64,000 nucleotides of DNA from Pseudomonas orientalis. Its GTDB lineage: Bacteria > Pseudomonadota > Gammaproteobacteria > Pseudomonadales > Pseudomonadaceae. The notes under the pieces were generated by a model. It was not told where the DNA came from and searched no databases. It saw only the letters and a program-made list of their open reading frames with translations. The stretch is taken from NCBI RefSeq assembly GCF_022807995.1, contig NZ_CP094351.1, positions 1,209,001-1,273,000 on the forward strand, read 5' to 3'. The position numbers and the translations under genes are program-made. How positions within the stretch are numbered: position 1 is the stretch's first letter; every line of letters starts with the position of its first letter. This document shows, in pieces, positions 18,401 to 27,115 of the stretch.

Positions 18401-20631
18401 GGCGGCCAGCCGGGGAGCTCGGTGACGGCTTGTTCGAACCAATAGGAGTACGGCTCCAGTGCCTGGCCTGTGCGCATCTTTCGAGTCGACTCTTGGGCAA
18501 ACTGACCGGCGCGAAAGCGTTCGAGGGTATCTGCCAGCAGCGGCGGGGACGGTTGGTTGTGCACGTACATGTGGCGCAGATGGTCGGGCTCGCTGCCACT
18601 GATGATACGCAGCTGTTCAAGCTGCTCGGTCGCGAGCGCCTGGGTGGTGGGGCTGATACGGCGCATCAGTGCGTGATCGTCCCAGCTGCGCGGTTGTTCG
18701 CCTTCATGCACCCAGGCACCGCTGCCATTGAGGCGCACGGTTGGTTGGTAGGCATGTGGCCGCGCGGGGTGCACGACACGGTGGTGCGGCAGTTGCGGGT
18801 CCGGCTTGACCTGATAGTGTTTGCCAGCCTGTGCCAGCCAGTGTTTTTGAGCATGCTGATACACGCCTTGCGCGTCGGATTCGATGCCTTTGGGCAGGCT
18901 GATGTCTTGTTGATAAGGCGAAAGGTCCGGGTTCCATAAGCGTTTTTCGCCGCTGGCAAGCTCCACCGGGTGCAGGCTTTCGACGAAGGGCGATAACTTG
19001 AGATTGATGGCCTGACCGATCGTGCCGGCCCCCGCCCACACCCCCAATTGCACCACCGCCTCCACCACATCCATGACGTGACCAATGGCTTCCAGTCCTT
19101 TGCCCTGGGCCCAGTCAAGGATGCCTTCGAACACGTCATTGGCCACCTGGCAGGCGGTGTAGGCGAGCATCAACTCGCCCAGAAATGGCACGAATGGCGT
19201 GACGACCAGTAGGGCGGCATTCGAAATGTCCGACAGGATCTTGCTCAGGTTGTCCCACCAGGCCCAGCGTGCCATCAGGTCTGCATAGGCGGTGGTGATG
19301 GCAATTTCCCGGCTGTCGTTGACGATCTTGTTGAGTTTGACGCGGTACAGGTAATGCCACAACGTGTCGGGCCCGGAATCGCCTGAGGGCGGGCGGTTCT
19401 GGTAATCCTCGAAGATGTTTTGCACGCTGAAGTGCAACTGCGGTGTGTCGACCGCAAGGGTTTGCCAGCTGGGGCCGCTGTCGGTGCGTGCCTTTTGGTG
19501 CCACCGCACGGTGTACAGACGGTTTTGCAGCTCAGCGAAAAAATGCCCACGTTGTTTGTGGTCGATAAATTGACTGAAGAACTGCCGGTAGGTGGCCTGG
19601 GTCTGCGGTTGGCCCGTTGCATCGGGGGGCGAAGGGCTGTCGCGCAATTGGCGCGTCAGCTCGTTCATGAACGCGAGCGGCGAGGCGTACTCCTTCAACG
19701 GATGCTCGGGGTCCTCGGGGATGTAGGCAATCAAGCGTTCAATGTGTTTGTCGCGACCTTGTGGCGCGGCAATCAGCAGGACACCGTTCAATCGGGCATC
19801 CAACAGGCTCAGGTTGTAATACGCCACGGGCGTACCATCCAGCGCCGGGACGGGCTTGCCTTCGACAATATCGAACAGCAAGCGCTGGGCGTCGGCGGTG
19901 ATGTGTTGCTGCGAAAAGGCGATGCAGGCGGCATTTTTAAGCGAGGCTTTGTCGCAGGCCATGACCTTGAGCCGTACCTTGTCGGCCTGGACCTGATTAT
20001 TGAAACCCAGGACGCTCAACAGCCGTGTCTGGTATTGCCGGCCGATATCGAGGCTGCGGCACAGCTTCTTGAAACCCAACGCGGTCAAGGGTTGGCCACT
20101 GATGCTGGAGGTCAGGGTCAGGCTATTTTGCTGGCTGCGCGCGTCGGCTCCGGACAGGAACGCATAGTCGGCAAACTGCTCGCTGGCGCTGAAGTTGTGC
20201 AGTGCGGCGTCGATTAACGACACGGTTCGGCTGGTTACGCCTTTGAGTGCGCCAATGACCCACCAGCTGTTTTTCGCGGGGGCGTAGAGACGGATAAAGG
20301 TGTTTCTGACATCGATGTCGCCATAGTCGCGCAAGGCTTTTTTGAGCAGCGGTTCAGCGAATGAGGCGGCGTCCTTTACGTACCTGAAGGTTTCATCCAC
20401 GGCATTCCTGGATCTCCAACAGTCGGCCATGGCTGCTTTGGACACCGTGTCTGCACGGGTATCGACAGACGTGAGTCGAGCATAGACATAGGGGCTGGCT
20501 GCCTGCACCGCGCGAGCGCGGGCCAGGGTGGTGGTGCTGAGCCAATCGGGAATCGAGCGTTGGATAAAATCAAAGTGAATACCTTGCCTGGCGTGGCTCG
20601 CGGCATGACGGTAGGGGCGTTCGAGTAACAT
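15451..20631 (-). CDS. Giant toxin with leucine-rich repeats and NEL-type E3 ubiquitin ligase domain (copy 1)
   Basis: A 1726-residue protein. The N-terminal ~1150 residues resemble the large region of Pseudomonas 'dermonecrotic toxin domain' proteins (DUF6543 type), with landmarks YGDIDVRNTFIRLYAP and FKKLCRSLDIGRQYQTRLLS. A hydrophobic tract near residues 480-560 (AALLVVTPFVPFLGELMLAY) may cross membranes. Residues ~1190-1320 hold leucine-rich repeats (LRDLDLSHNQLTRLPETLGK). The C-terminal part matches the NEL E3 ligase domain of IpaH/SspH effectors, with candidate catalytic Cys1466 in the CxD motif (GLCPDAGALIF). The ATG at 20631 is preferred to the upstream TTG. It is probably third in an operon with the two genes upstream and would act inside host cells on ubiquitin transfer. 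No secretion signal was recognised. Confidence 0.78.
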   Translation of the reverse strand: MLLERPYRHAASHARQGIHFDFIQRSIPDWLSTTTLARARAVQAASPYVYARLTSVDTRADTVSKAAMADCWRSRNAVDETFRYVKDAASFAEPLLKKALRDYGDIDVRNTFIRLYAPAKNSWWVIGALKGVTSRTVSLIDAALHNFSASEQFADYAFLSGADARSQQNSLTLTSSISGQPLTALGFKKLCRSLDIGRQYQTRLLSVLGFNNQVQADKVRLKVMACDKASLKNAACIAFSQQHITADAQRLLFDIVEGKPVPALDGTPVAYYNLSLLDARLNGVLLIAAPQGRDKHIERLIAYIPEDPEHPLKEYASPLAFMNELTRQLRDSPSPPDATGQPQTQATYRQFFSQFIDHKQRGHFFAELQNRLYTVRWHQKARTDSGPSWQTLAVDTPQLHFSVQNIFEDYQNRPPSGDSGPDTLWHYLYRVKLNKIVNDSREIAITTAYADLMARWAWWDNLSKILSDISNAALLVVTPFVPFLGELMLAYTACQVANDVFEGILDWAQGKGLEAIGHVMDVVEAVVQLGVWAGAGTIGQAINLKLSPFVESLHPVELASGEKRLWNPDLSPYQQDISLPKGIESDAQGVYQHAQKHWLAQAGKHYQVKPDPQLPHHRVVHPARPHAYQPTVRLNGSGAWVHEGEQPRSWDDHALMRRISPTTQALATEQLEQLRIISGSEPDHLRHMYVHNQPSPPLLADTLERFRAGQFAQESTRKMRTGQALEPYSYWFEQAVTELPGWPPNKALEVFHNSDLSGESRKYGNADAGPADTLTISLADVMAARLPERVLGFLDEQQGNALLGDTLPQAEQVQALRNKLADYVDGFGGHIAKSHYQLGQVSSDPHVALLRQSVPELPLSSAEALLKQAWPAESAMMTDEQRLPLRLKSLARELDFDNQASRAVEGLYPHQPPSVQSERLVLNTLRLHSDTFNNLKIDLRDNSPSGPLRCSVGDADAPQTRTLVRSADGNYAVFDADAKPLNAAATLYESLLWTLSQDPQRTPPYAVGEGEQLRQWVIEHNQTPAERRLALAEPPVRMQPETETEVLLGGGASCKMSRVDSYDMQPKTIEERIKQLLPAMSKDGVRRLSITLGTAEGEQTLTQMETQKQQLFHQLDAYIKSPTRWETTLLEPQVRKRRVEVATRLYDGWSNGLTIHLDESFEHRGGIALDLFNTPLPDELPTLNVPLNHISDVDLRGCEFSDRHAAFLDNFPHLRDLDLSHNQLTRLPETLGKLKRLRRLHLERNAIVLDEAAMATLARLKRLKQLELAGNPLGQAPDISQMPALSLLNLRDTHIKDWPAGLVGRSRARGFQLDLSENPITQLPHVVPGSDDADIIARTRLDQSRLTSDFQDLLAEYRESVGLDPLRSYAPKGESEPWLTYIKPAERERHRQLWDEIEKEPGSQGLFEVIRSLEEPDEFQTEQDRLAYQHNRPELSQRVWRLLRAVEADSDLRERVFKDTRYPGLCPDAGALIFQKLGVEVLASEAYRTSTSPQELEARLAVLTRGAARDAYMGKAIGEDIARRLRPKDQGGLGQRLWSQVIDGEHGEVDEAGIHLAYRSTLAERLDLPWLSPHMTYRTLADVTTDQVEKVAAAVARLEEGDGLVNQMLLDKGWERYLEQQHPTAKWNNDTTFDLKYSQLDELQALQAQYAESQDLPETDRQALQIKLRDLAQALEVDEASVLSGNPMTAEQYDATLNELGYRHNQWLRDLTRAALNRAGKRKNRA

Positions 20632-20765
20632 GGTCAGGGTGCCTTGAATGAACAGTCGGACGATCAACCCGACCTACACTAATCACCCTGACCCAAAGGC
20701 CAGGCCTACATAACCACTACATCGTCCGTTCAGTTGACGTTAATGCACGCTCAATGGCCAAGCGA

Positions 20766-23700
20766 TCAGAACGCAGGCAGCATGTTCAACGTTCTCTTGA
20801 GGGCCTCGATCAATGCGCCAACGTTCGCGAAGGGTGTACCTCGCAACTGATCCCAGCGATCAATCAACAACTGCCCCGAAGTGTCCACTCTGATAAGGCT
20901 GGAAACGATATCCCCCGTTCTGGAGCGATGAAGCAGGTTCATGTGTCCGCCTGAGCGGCGCTGGATCAGGAAGTCGCCAGCCGTTCTCAGTCGAGCGCGC
21001 GGTGACATTTTGCTGGGGATGACGGTCAGGCTCAGGTCCGATTCGATGGCGTCGAGCAAGTCTTCCATCGACAGGTACCGGTTGTCTTTCAACAGCAGAA
21101 AATCCTCAACGTAGAACTGCCCTGTAGCGTCTCTTTTTACAGGATGGGTACGCAGCTCTCCTGTTATTGAACGGCTGAGCAGATGGGCGTGGTTCGCCGA
21201 GGGCCGCTCGATCAGAAATTCGCCGACAATGGTCAGTTGTTCGCTTGGCAGGGACGCCCTGGAGACAGGCGTCAGATTCACCGCTGTCTTGAGTTGTTCC
21301 ACCAAGTTGTCCAGCGTCATGTAGGTGCGGCCTTGCAACTGCGGCCACCGCTCGACAAAAAACTGCCCCGTATCGGTAATTTGAATGGGGGTGGACACAA
21401 TCGCTCCGCTATCGGAACGGTGCAGCACATTGGCCTGGCTGGCTGAAGGCTGCTCGATCAGGAAGTCGTCGACGTTTCTCAGCCAGGCGCGGTCCGGTGC
21501 AGTTTTTGGAAACGGCGCGCGCATGCCGGTGATACCGACGTGCAATTTGAAGTCGCTGCGCAGGGCTTTGGTGCCGGGGGAGCCAATCTGAGTCTCGACC
21601 AATTCCCATCCTCCCCGCTGCAGTGGCAGTGCCTGGGTGGGGTGAACATCGCGTATTCTCAGGCTGACGCCATCCTGCAATTGCGCGATGCCCGGGACAC
21701 CCAGGTACATATCACAGTGGGAGTCGCCCATGAGCGCGACCCATCGATGCGGGCCCTGTGCCAGTTGGTCTGCCTTGATCACCTCATTGGCGAAATAGCT
21801 GAACAGGTTCATACGGGCCTTGTCCCCGTACATGCGTTTGACGTGATAGCTGGCGGTGCAGTCGAGCGCACGCACGCGAATGCCTGCCTTGTTCGCGGCT
21901 TTGACCACCTGGGTGTAGGTATCGGGGCCGGTATACCCACGCATATGACCGGCATCCTGGGCACTCAGATAACGTTTCAGGTTTTTCGGCATCTTGCCCG
22001 TGCGGTAGAAAAGCTCCAGCTCTGCCTGATGCAGATCGGTGAGCAGGTGCTCCAGGTACAAGGTTTCGACGCCTTCCTTCTTCAGCAGCTTCATGTGATT
22101 GATCAGGAACTGTTTGCTGGAGGTATCAAGATGGGATTCGCCGATAACCAGCCCCCGTGTCTTTGTATACAGCTGCTTGATAAACGCCTCTTCACTGCTC
22201 GCTGTGGCGAGGTCGGCGAAGTCCGGGCGTGGCGGGGGCGTGTAGGCGGTAAAAGCCTGTTTGGCCGCTTCATCCAGACGGCTGCGTGTTTGCTTGAACG
22301 CCTGGTGTGCCGGGTGGTACGGGTCTCCCGTTCTAGGCCCGTAGAGGATGTCAAAGCTGTCATGCCGGTGCACCATTTCGTCCAGGTCTGGTTTAAACGT
22401 CGCGGGCAAATCAAACGCACTGTAATGAGAGGGTGATGGGAGGGGCGGTACGGCTTTCGAGGGGCCGGGCGTCGGCAAGGTTTGAGAGGTCGTGGCCATG
22501 GTCAGCCTGTAGTCCCCCCGCGACAGCGCGGTAGAGGATGTATCGGGCACGATGCCTGCCGCCTGACCAGGGGCGGCGTCATCCACACGCAGGGCGATGG
22601 CATGCTGCAAATCGGCCAGGCCCGGCACCTCGTCGGTACTGCCTATGCGATCGTGACTAACCAGGGCGATCCAGCCCTCATCGGGATCGCTTTGCGCAAG
22701 GGTTTTGTGGGAGTAGTAGTTTCTGAGCTGGCTGTGGCGCGGGATAAACCGCTGTTTGTCGGAGAGCTCCAGTACATGCTCCATATGATAGGAACTTGAA
22801 GCGTCCACACCGTCGATCGCCACTCTGTTTTTGTGAGCTTCAAGCATCAGTTTACGGTAGGTAAACGGCGCATCCGCGCTCCAGCCCAAGCCTGCATCGA
22901 CCCGTGCCAAATGATCCTCGACCTGTTTCAAGGCATGCGTGAGGTTGCCCTTGGTTTGGCCATTGATAATGTTGAGTTTGTTGCGGAAAACATCCGCCGG
23001 CAGATTTTCGATGTACACACGCTTCAGCCCTTGCGCTGCTAATGCCTGCATGTCTTCGATCAGTAATTGCTTACTGGCAACGCTGGTGTTGGATGCGCCA
23101 ATGATCAGCCGCTTCTTGATCGGGAATAGGGCGGCAAGCGCGGTAGACGGGCTGGAGTCCGCTGCCAACACCGGCAAGCCGGTGCGGTCCGGGCGTGCTG
23201 GCGGCGAGGCATAAAGCGTCTGGGCATCCTGAGTCAGTTGCTCCACTTGGTTGGAGTAGCTCTGGCGCAGAGGCTTCAAATCAAGGTAGGCCCTGTCAAG
23301 GGCGCCCTGCGCAATGGCTGAGTCCGGATGGCCGACGAGGTTCTCCCTGAATTTGGGGTCGAGCGCGGACCTGAAATATTTGCCTTGCGTGGATGCGATC
23401 TCGTAGCGCGCCAGCGGCTGGTCCACTTCCTCCTGGAGTACCGCGTACGTCTTTCTGCGCCCACCTCCCGCAACCCCGGAACGTACCCAATGGCCGTCGG
23501 TGTTCTGATTGACTAGACGTGCCGTTGACTGCATGTGACCGGTGACGGGGTCATGGCGAAACAGTAGATGCCGTCCCAGAGAGTCCGGTGTGTTCTTCAC
23601 CCAAAACTCATGGCCATCGAACAGCACCGGTTTCATTCCGGCAACAACGCCAGGGTCGATATCGTTGATCAGCGTGGCGTGCTTTATCGCTCTGGTCACC

Positions 23701-26700
23701 GGCCTGAGCGGCAGTGCGTCAAGGGCCGGGCGAAAATCAAACAACACCGCACCGGCCACATTGGCCAGGTAGCCGATGTAGTGTTTCAGGGCCCCGGCCA
23801 CGTCGCCTTTCTGATAGGCGCTGATGGCGAGCATTGCGTCCTTGAACGCCAGCAAGCCGCCCAGGCCCAGGCTCAGCACCGGAAAAGGGATGGTAGCGAT
23901 GGCGGTGACCAGTTCGACACACGTCCAGAGAATCCCCATGATCATTTCAGTGCGATTGACGGTGGTGGCAACCACATCATCGATTTTGCGTTGCAACACC
24001 ATGTTGTAGAGATCATGGCGCGGGTCGTTCACGGTGGTGTGCGGGGTTGTCGTGTCATAGCGCGCGGGGCTTGGGGTCGTACGGTCAATCGTTTCGGGCA
24101 ATCCGGCACGGGCAGTCTTCAGAAACGTTCCGATCCGTGCCCTGGACTGGACCGGTACGCGGCCCTGCAGGTAGTCCGACACGCCGTCGACTTTTTTCAG
24201 CCAGTGGTTGAACAGCTTCGCCTCACGAAAGCCGATGCCATCAGGTGCGTTGGGGGTATAGAGCAAAACCGGGTAGGTTGCATGGCTGAACAGGTAGTTG
24301 CCCATCACCCAATCGCCGTCGATTGTCAGGCGATGCACCTTATAGGTGTTGCGTGTTGCAGCCACTGTGCTGCCCAGGCTGTCGATGGCACGCTCCAGCC
24401 ACCTCAAGTCAACCCGGGCGATATGGCCACGCAGGCAGTCATTGAGCGCTGCGTACTTCATCTGCAGTTGCGTGATCGCCAGGGTAGCGTCGCGGCGCCT
24501 GGCGTATCCGGGGCTGCTCGCGCTTTGCAATCCGGCCCGCACTTCGTCGGTGTAGCGTTGACCGATCCATACGCCTGTCACCGAGCGTGACACGTTCTGC
24601 GGGGTCAGGCGACTCAGGTCGACGCCCACCGGTCCGCTGAACGTGGCGGATGTCGAGAATTTCGGGTCGATGAACCCGACATTGTCCGTGTAGCCGTCTC
24701 TGTACAGTCGGGTATAGGAGATGGGCTTGGGCTTGCCGCCCAGCAGCGGCCAGGGTGCCGAGATATATACGGTGTCCGGGTCGATATCCTGCTGGGTGCG
24801 GCCCAGCAGCGTGTTCAGGCTGAGTTTGGCCTTGGCGTGCAGATAGGCATTGAAGGGCGTGAAGTTCGCTTCTGAATCAGGCGAGGCGTTATAGACACGC
24901 AAGGCGCCTGCGGCATCTTCGGCAAGGCTGGTCAGGCGGGCGCGGTCTGCCGCCGTGGCCGAGCGGTACCAGAGCGGGGTGCTGTGTTCGTAGTCGTCCT
25001 GTGCGGCGCTTTGCGAATGAATGACCATGGCATCCAGGCATACCGTGTGAGAACACACAGGGCCGAATGTCACCTCTTCGTGTTCCTGTGCGTCGGGCTT
25101 GAAGCCCAGGCCGGCGAGGAACGTGCCCATCTTCGGCCGAAAACGCAGCGGGCATTGTTCCAGCAGGTAGTCGCTCATGGTGCGACCCTTTATCTGCGTT
25201 CTGTCATCGGCCCAACCGATGATATGGGCCTGGCATTCGCGCTCGGTGGTGAAGGCCAGGAACTGTCGCTCCCGAGGCGAATCCGGGGTGCACAACAACA
25301 AGCGCCGGGTCTGGCCGTTGACATCCTCCTCGCGCACCAACCACAGGTCTTTGAGTTGCGCGCCATGCAGCAGCACGGTTCGTGCGCACAGGAGCGGGTT
25401 CGTACCGGCGCGCAAGGTGTCGAACAAGGCATGGTCTGCCTGGCTCAGGTCGCCACGCAGGCGGGCGATAAAGGCCAGCAGCACCAGGCGATGATCAAAC
25501 AGGTCGCGAGTCGCCTTTCTGAACCTGATCTCGGACTGCATTTCTTTTTGCAGCGCGGCAAAATCCAGGCGCGGTTGCAGGCCAGGTTCGCGAAGCATGT
25601 CGAGCAGACTCTGCGCATCCAGGACGGCGTGCTCGCCTTGCAGTGCCGCGCCCGCATACGTCAGAGTGGTACTGGTCAGAAAATCGGAGCCGGGCAACTC
25701 GTCACCGGTATGCAGCCCGTCATAGCTCAACTGCACCAGATTGCGTGTCTGCTCATAAGCGCCGACATGGGCGACGTTGCGTCGGGTGGTGATGGTCAGG
25801 CGGCGCGGGTCCAGGTCGTGGATCTCCAATGCTTCATCCAGATACTCGGTCAACTGGAAATCCGCCAGCGCTTGAGGTGAAGCGACAGGCCCCAGTAGCT
25901 CGATATAGGTTGCCCGGGCCTGATTGTAATCCTGTATGAAACGACTCAGGGTGTGCTGGTCCGTCGCAGTCGCGTTGCGATACCAGCCCGGCAAGCCGTT
26001 GTAGATGCTGCGCTCCAGCAGTCGTTGACGGCGCAACGCCAAGCGTGACGCCACGTCAGGCAGCGCAGCCTTCACCGCATTGTCCAAGGCTGACTGCAGC
26101 AGCGCTGCCTCGTGCTGCGGGTTTTCAATCAGGCTCAACGCCAGTTCGACGTCCTGGCTGCGCTTGTCGATGATCGCGTTGTAGGTATGTTCAAACAGGG
26201 GCTCGCCGTCAATGGGCAGCAATTGCAATGGCCAGATATCGTCGACATCCAGCGCCTGATAACGCACAGGCAGGTGCCGGCAGAACTCCTTGAGACCTGC
26301 CGGGAACGCCAGCGTCGCCTTGAGTCTCTGGTCGAGTTGCGCCAGCGAGTCGAAGGCCTCCAGGCCTCGGTGTGGCGTGAACAACAGCACCTGGCCGAGG
26401 TCGGCTGCCGACGTCAGGTTGTCCACCACAGGGGTAGGTTTGCGCGTCAGCACAAAGGCCCCGGCAAATTCCACGGTGTGATCCTGATAGCTGAAGTTGA
26501 GCGAGTACATGCCAGGCCGGAACGCCGGGCCACGGGAGCAGTCTTCAATCATGCGCTGTTCGGCAGGCGACAGCAGGTAATCACGCACATCGAGCCTGGC
26601 CTGCTGCTCCAGCGCTTCAAGACCGGCTGTCTGGGTGATGTAACTCTTGAGCCCCTGGCCGTTGACCGTGCTGGTTTCGTCGAGGGTTTGCAGGTGCTTG

Positions 26701-26972
26701 TTCAGGTTGGCTTTGAGCGTGGCAAGCAGCGTTTTACCGCGCTCCTGAGTGAGGTCGGCCTCATTCAATGCCTCAAAATGGCGGCGTGCCTGTTTCACAA
26801 ACCGATCGTTGGCGGCGGTCAGGGCCGTGTTCAGTGCTTCCAGCGCCAACAGTTCTTGCGGCAACGCGCTGGAATGCCTGGCCTGGGCGCGCAAATGTGG
26901 GTCGATTTCAAGCAGATGGATGCGTATTTCCTGGAACGTTGGGGATGGCGCAAGGTTCGTCGGCGTGCTCAT
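20766..26972 (-). CDS. Giant multidomain toxin: two TIKI/RRSP-like domains and three SH2-like repeats
   Basis: A 2068-residue protein, the centre of the locus. I start it at the ATG at 26972, which has GAGGA eight bases upstream. The N-terminal ~1000 residues are of the large Pseudomonas toxin type. Around residues 1012-1090 lie hydrophobic helices (LVTAIATIPFPVLSLGLGGL) that may serve translocation. Two related domains follow. The second has GESH (Glu1612, His1614), Glu1641 in LYLEHL and His1752 in GDSH. This residue set and spacing agree with the TIKI-fold Ras/Rap1 protease RRSP of MARTX toxins as I recall it. The first has GASN at 1292-1295 and Glu1322 but has lost the other residues. The end is three repeats with Phe of FLI at 1837, 1919 and 2001. 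The delivery route is unknown. Confidence 0.7.
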   Translation of the reverse strand: MSTPTNLAPSPTFQEIRIHLLEIDPHLRAQARHSSALPQELLALEALNTALTAANDRFVKQARRHFEALNEADLTQERGKTLLATLKANLNKHLQTLDETSTVNGQGLKSYITQTAGLEALEQQARLDVRDYLLSPAEQRMIEDCSRGPAFRPGMYSLNFSYQDHTVEFAGAFVLTRKPTPVVDNLTSAADLGQVLLFTPHRGLEAFDSLAQLDQRLKATLAFPAGLKEFCRHLPVRYQALDVDDIWPLQLLPIDGEPLFEHTYNAIIDKRSQDVELALSLIENPQHEAALLQSALDNAVKAALPDVASRLALRRQRLLERSIYNGLPGWYRNATATDQHTLSRFIQDYNQARATYIELLGPVASPQALADFQLTEYLDEALEIHDLDPRRLTITTRRNVAHVGAYEQTRNLVQLSYDGLHTGDELPGSDFLTSTTLTYAGAALQGEHAVLDAQSLLDMLREPGLQPRLDFAALQKEMQSEIRFRKATRDLFDHRLVLLAFIARLRGDLSQADHALFDTLRAGTNPLLCARTVLLHGAQLKDLWLVREEDVNGQTRRLLLCTPDSPRERQFLAFTTERECQAHIIGWADDRTQIKGRTMSDYLLEQCPLRFRPKMGTFLAGLGFKPDAQEHEEVTFGPVCSHTVCLDAMVIHSQSAAQDDYEHSTPLWYRSATAADRARLTSLAEDAAGALRVYNASPDSEANFTPFNAYLHAKAKLSLNTLLGRTQQDIDPDTVYISAPWPLLGGKPKPISYTRLYRDGYTDNVGFIDPKFSTSATFSGPVGVDLSRLTPQNVSRSVTGVWIGQRYTDEVRAGLQSASSPGYARRRDATLAITQLQMKYAALNDCLRGHIARVDLRWLERAIDSLGSTVAATRNTYKVHRLTIDGDWVMGNYLFSHATYPVLLYTPNAPDGIGFREAKLFNHWLKKVDGVSDYLQGRVPVQSRARIGTFLKTARAGLPETIDRTTPSPARYDTTTPHTTVNDPRHDLYNMVLQRKIDDVVATTVNRTEMIMGILWTCVELVTAIATIPFPVLSLGLGGLLAFKDAMLAISAYQKGDVAGALKHYIGYLANVAGAVLFDFRPALDALPLRPVTRAIKHATLINDIDPGVVAGMKPVLFDGHEFWVKNTPDSLGRHLLFRHDPVTGHMQSTARLVNQNTDGHWVRSGVAGGGRRKTYAVLQEEVDQPLARYEIASTQGKYFRSALDPKFRENLVGHPDSAIAQGALDRAYLDLKPLRQSYSNQVEQLTQDAQTLYASPPARPDRTGLPVLAADSSPSTALAALFPIKKRLIIGASNTSVASKQLLIEDMQALAAQGLKRVYIENLPADVFRNKLNIINGQTKGNLTHALKQVEDHLARVDAGLGWSADAPFTYRKLMLEAHKNRVAIDGVDASSSYHMEHVLELSDKQRFIPRHSQLRNYYSHKTLAQSDPDEGWIALVSHDRIGSTDEVPGLADLQHAIALRVDDAAPGQAAGIVPDTSSTALSRGDYRLTMATTSQTLPTPGPSKAVPPLPSPSHYSAFDLPATFKPDLDEMVHRHDSFDILYGPRTGDPYHPAHQAFKQTRSRLDEAAKQAFTAYTPPPRPDFADLATASSEEAFIKQLYTKTRGLVIGESHLDTSSKQFLINHMKLLKKEGVETLYLEHLLTDLHQAELELFYRTGKMPKNLKRYLSAQDAGHMRGYTGPDTYTQVVKAANKAGIRVRALDCTASYHVKRMYGDKARMNLFSYFANEVIKADQLAQGPHRWVALMGDSHCDMYLGVPGIAQLQDGVSLRIRDVHPTQALPLQRGGWELVETQIGSPGTKALRSDFKLHVGITGMRAPFPKTAPDRAWLRNVDDFLIEQPSASQANVLHRSDSGAIVSTPIQITDTGQFFVERWPQLQGRTYMTLDNLVEQLKTAVNLTPVSRASLPSEQLTIVGEFLIERPSANHAHLLSRSITGELRTHPVKRDATGQFYVEDFLLLKDNRYLSMEDLLDAIESDLSLTVIPSKMSPRARLRTAGDFLIQRRSGGHMNLLHRSRTGDIVSSLIRVDTSGQLLIDRWDQLRGTPFANVGALIEALKRTLNMLPAF
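20778..21480 (-). repeat. Three tandem 82-residue SH2-like repeats in the giant toxin
   Basis: The repeat period is exactly 82 residues (246 bases). Each unit has the order FLI-x(2-3)-S, an LL-x-RS or VLHRS strand, a TGQF/TGQL turn followed by a V/I strand, and a final helix such as LSMEDLLDAIE. This order matches the core of an SH2 domain (FLVRES, central strands, GGFYI, then the C-terminal helix). The canonical phosphotyrosine Arg of FLVR is Glu, Glu and Gln here. The resemblance is by eye. Confidence 0.55.
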
Positions 26973-27115
26973 TGGCACTGTCCTCATGCTGATGGAATGA
27001 ACCATCAGCATGCTTGGGGAGCCTGTTGCCCCGGCGGTAACTATTAACGGTGGGGTGACGGTGCGCACCCATGTTCAAGCAGCCAGGTTCAACCCGAGCC
27101 ACGCCGTATGCTCGC

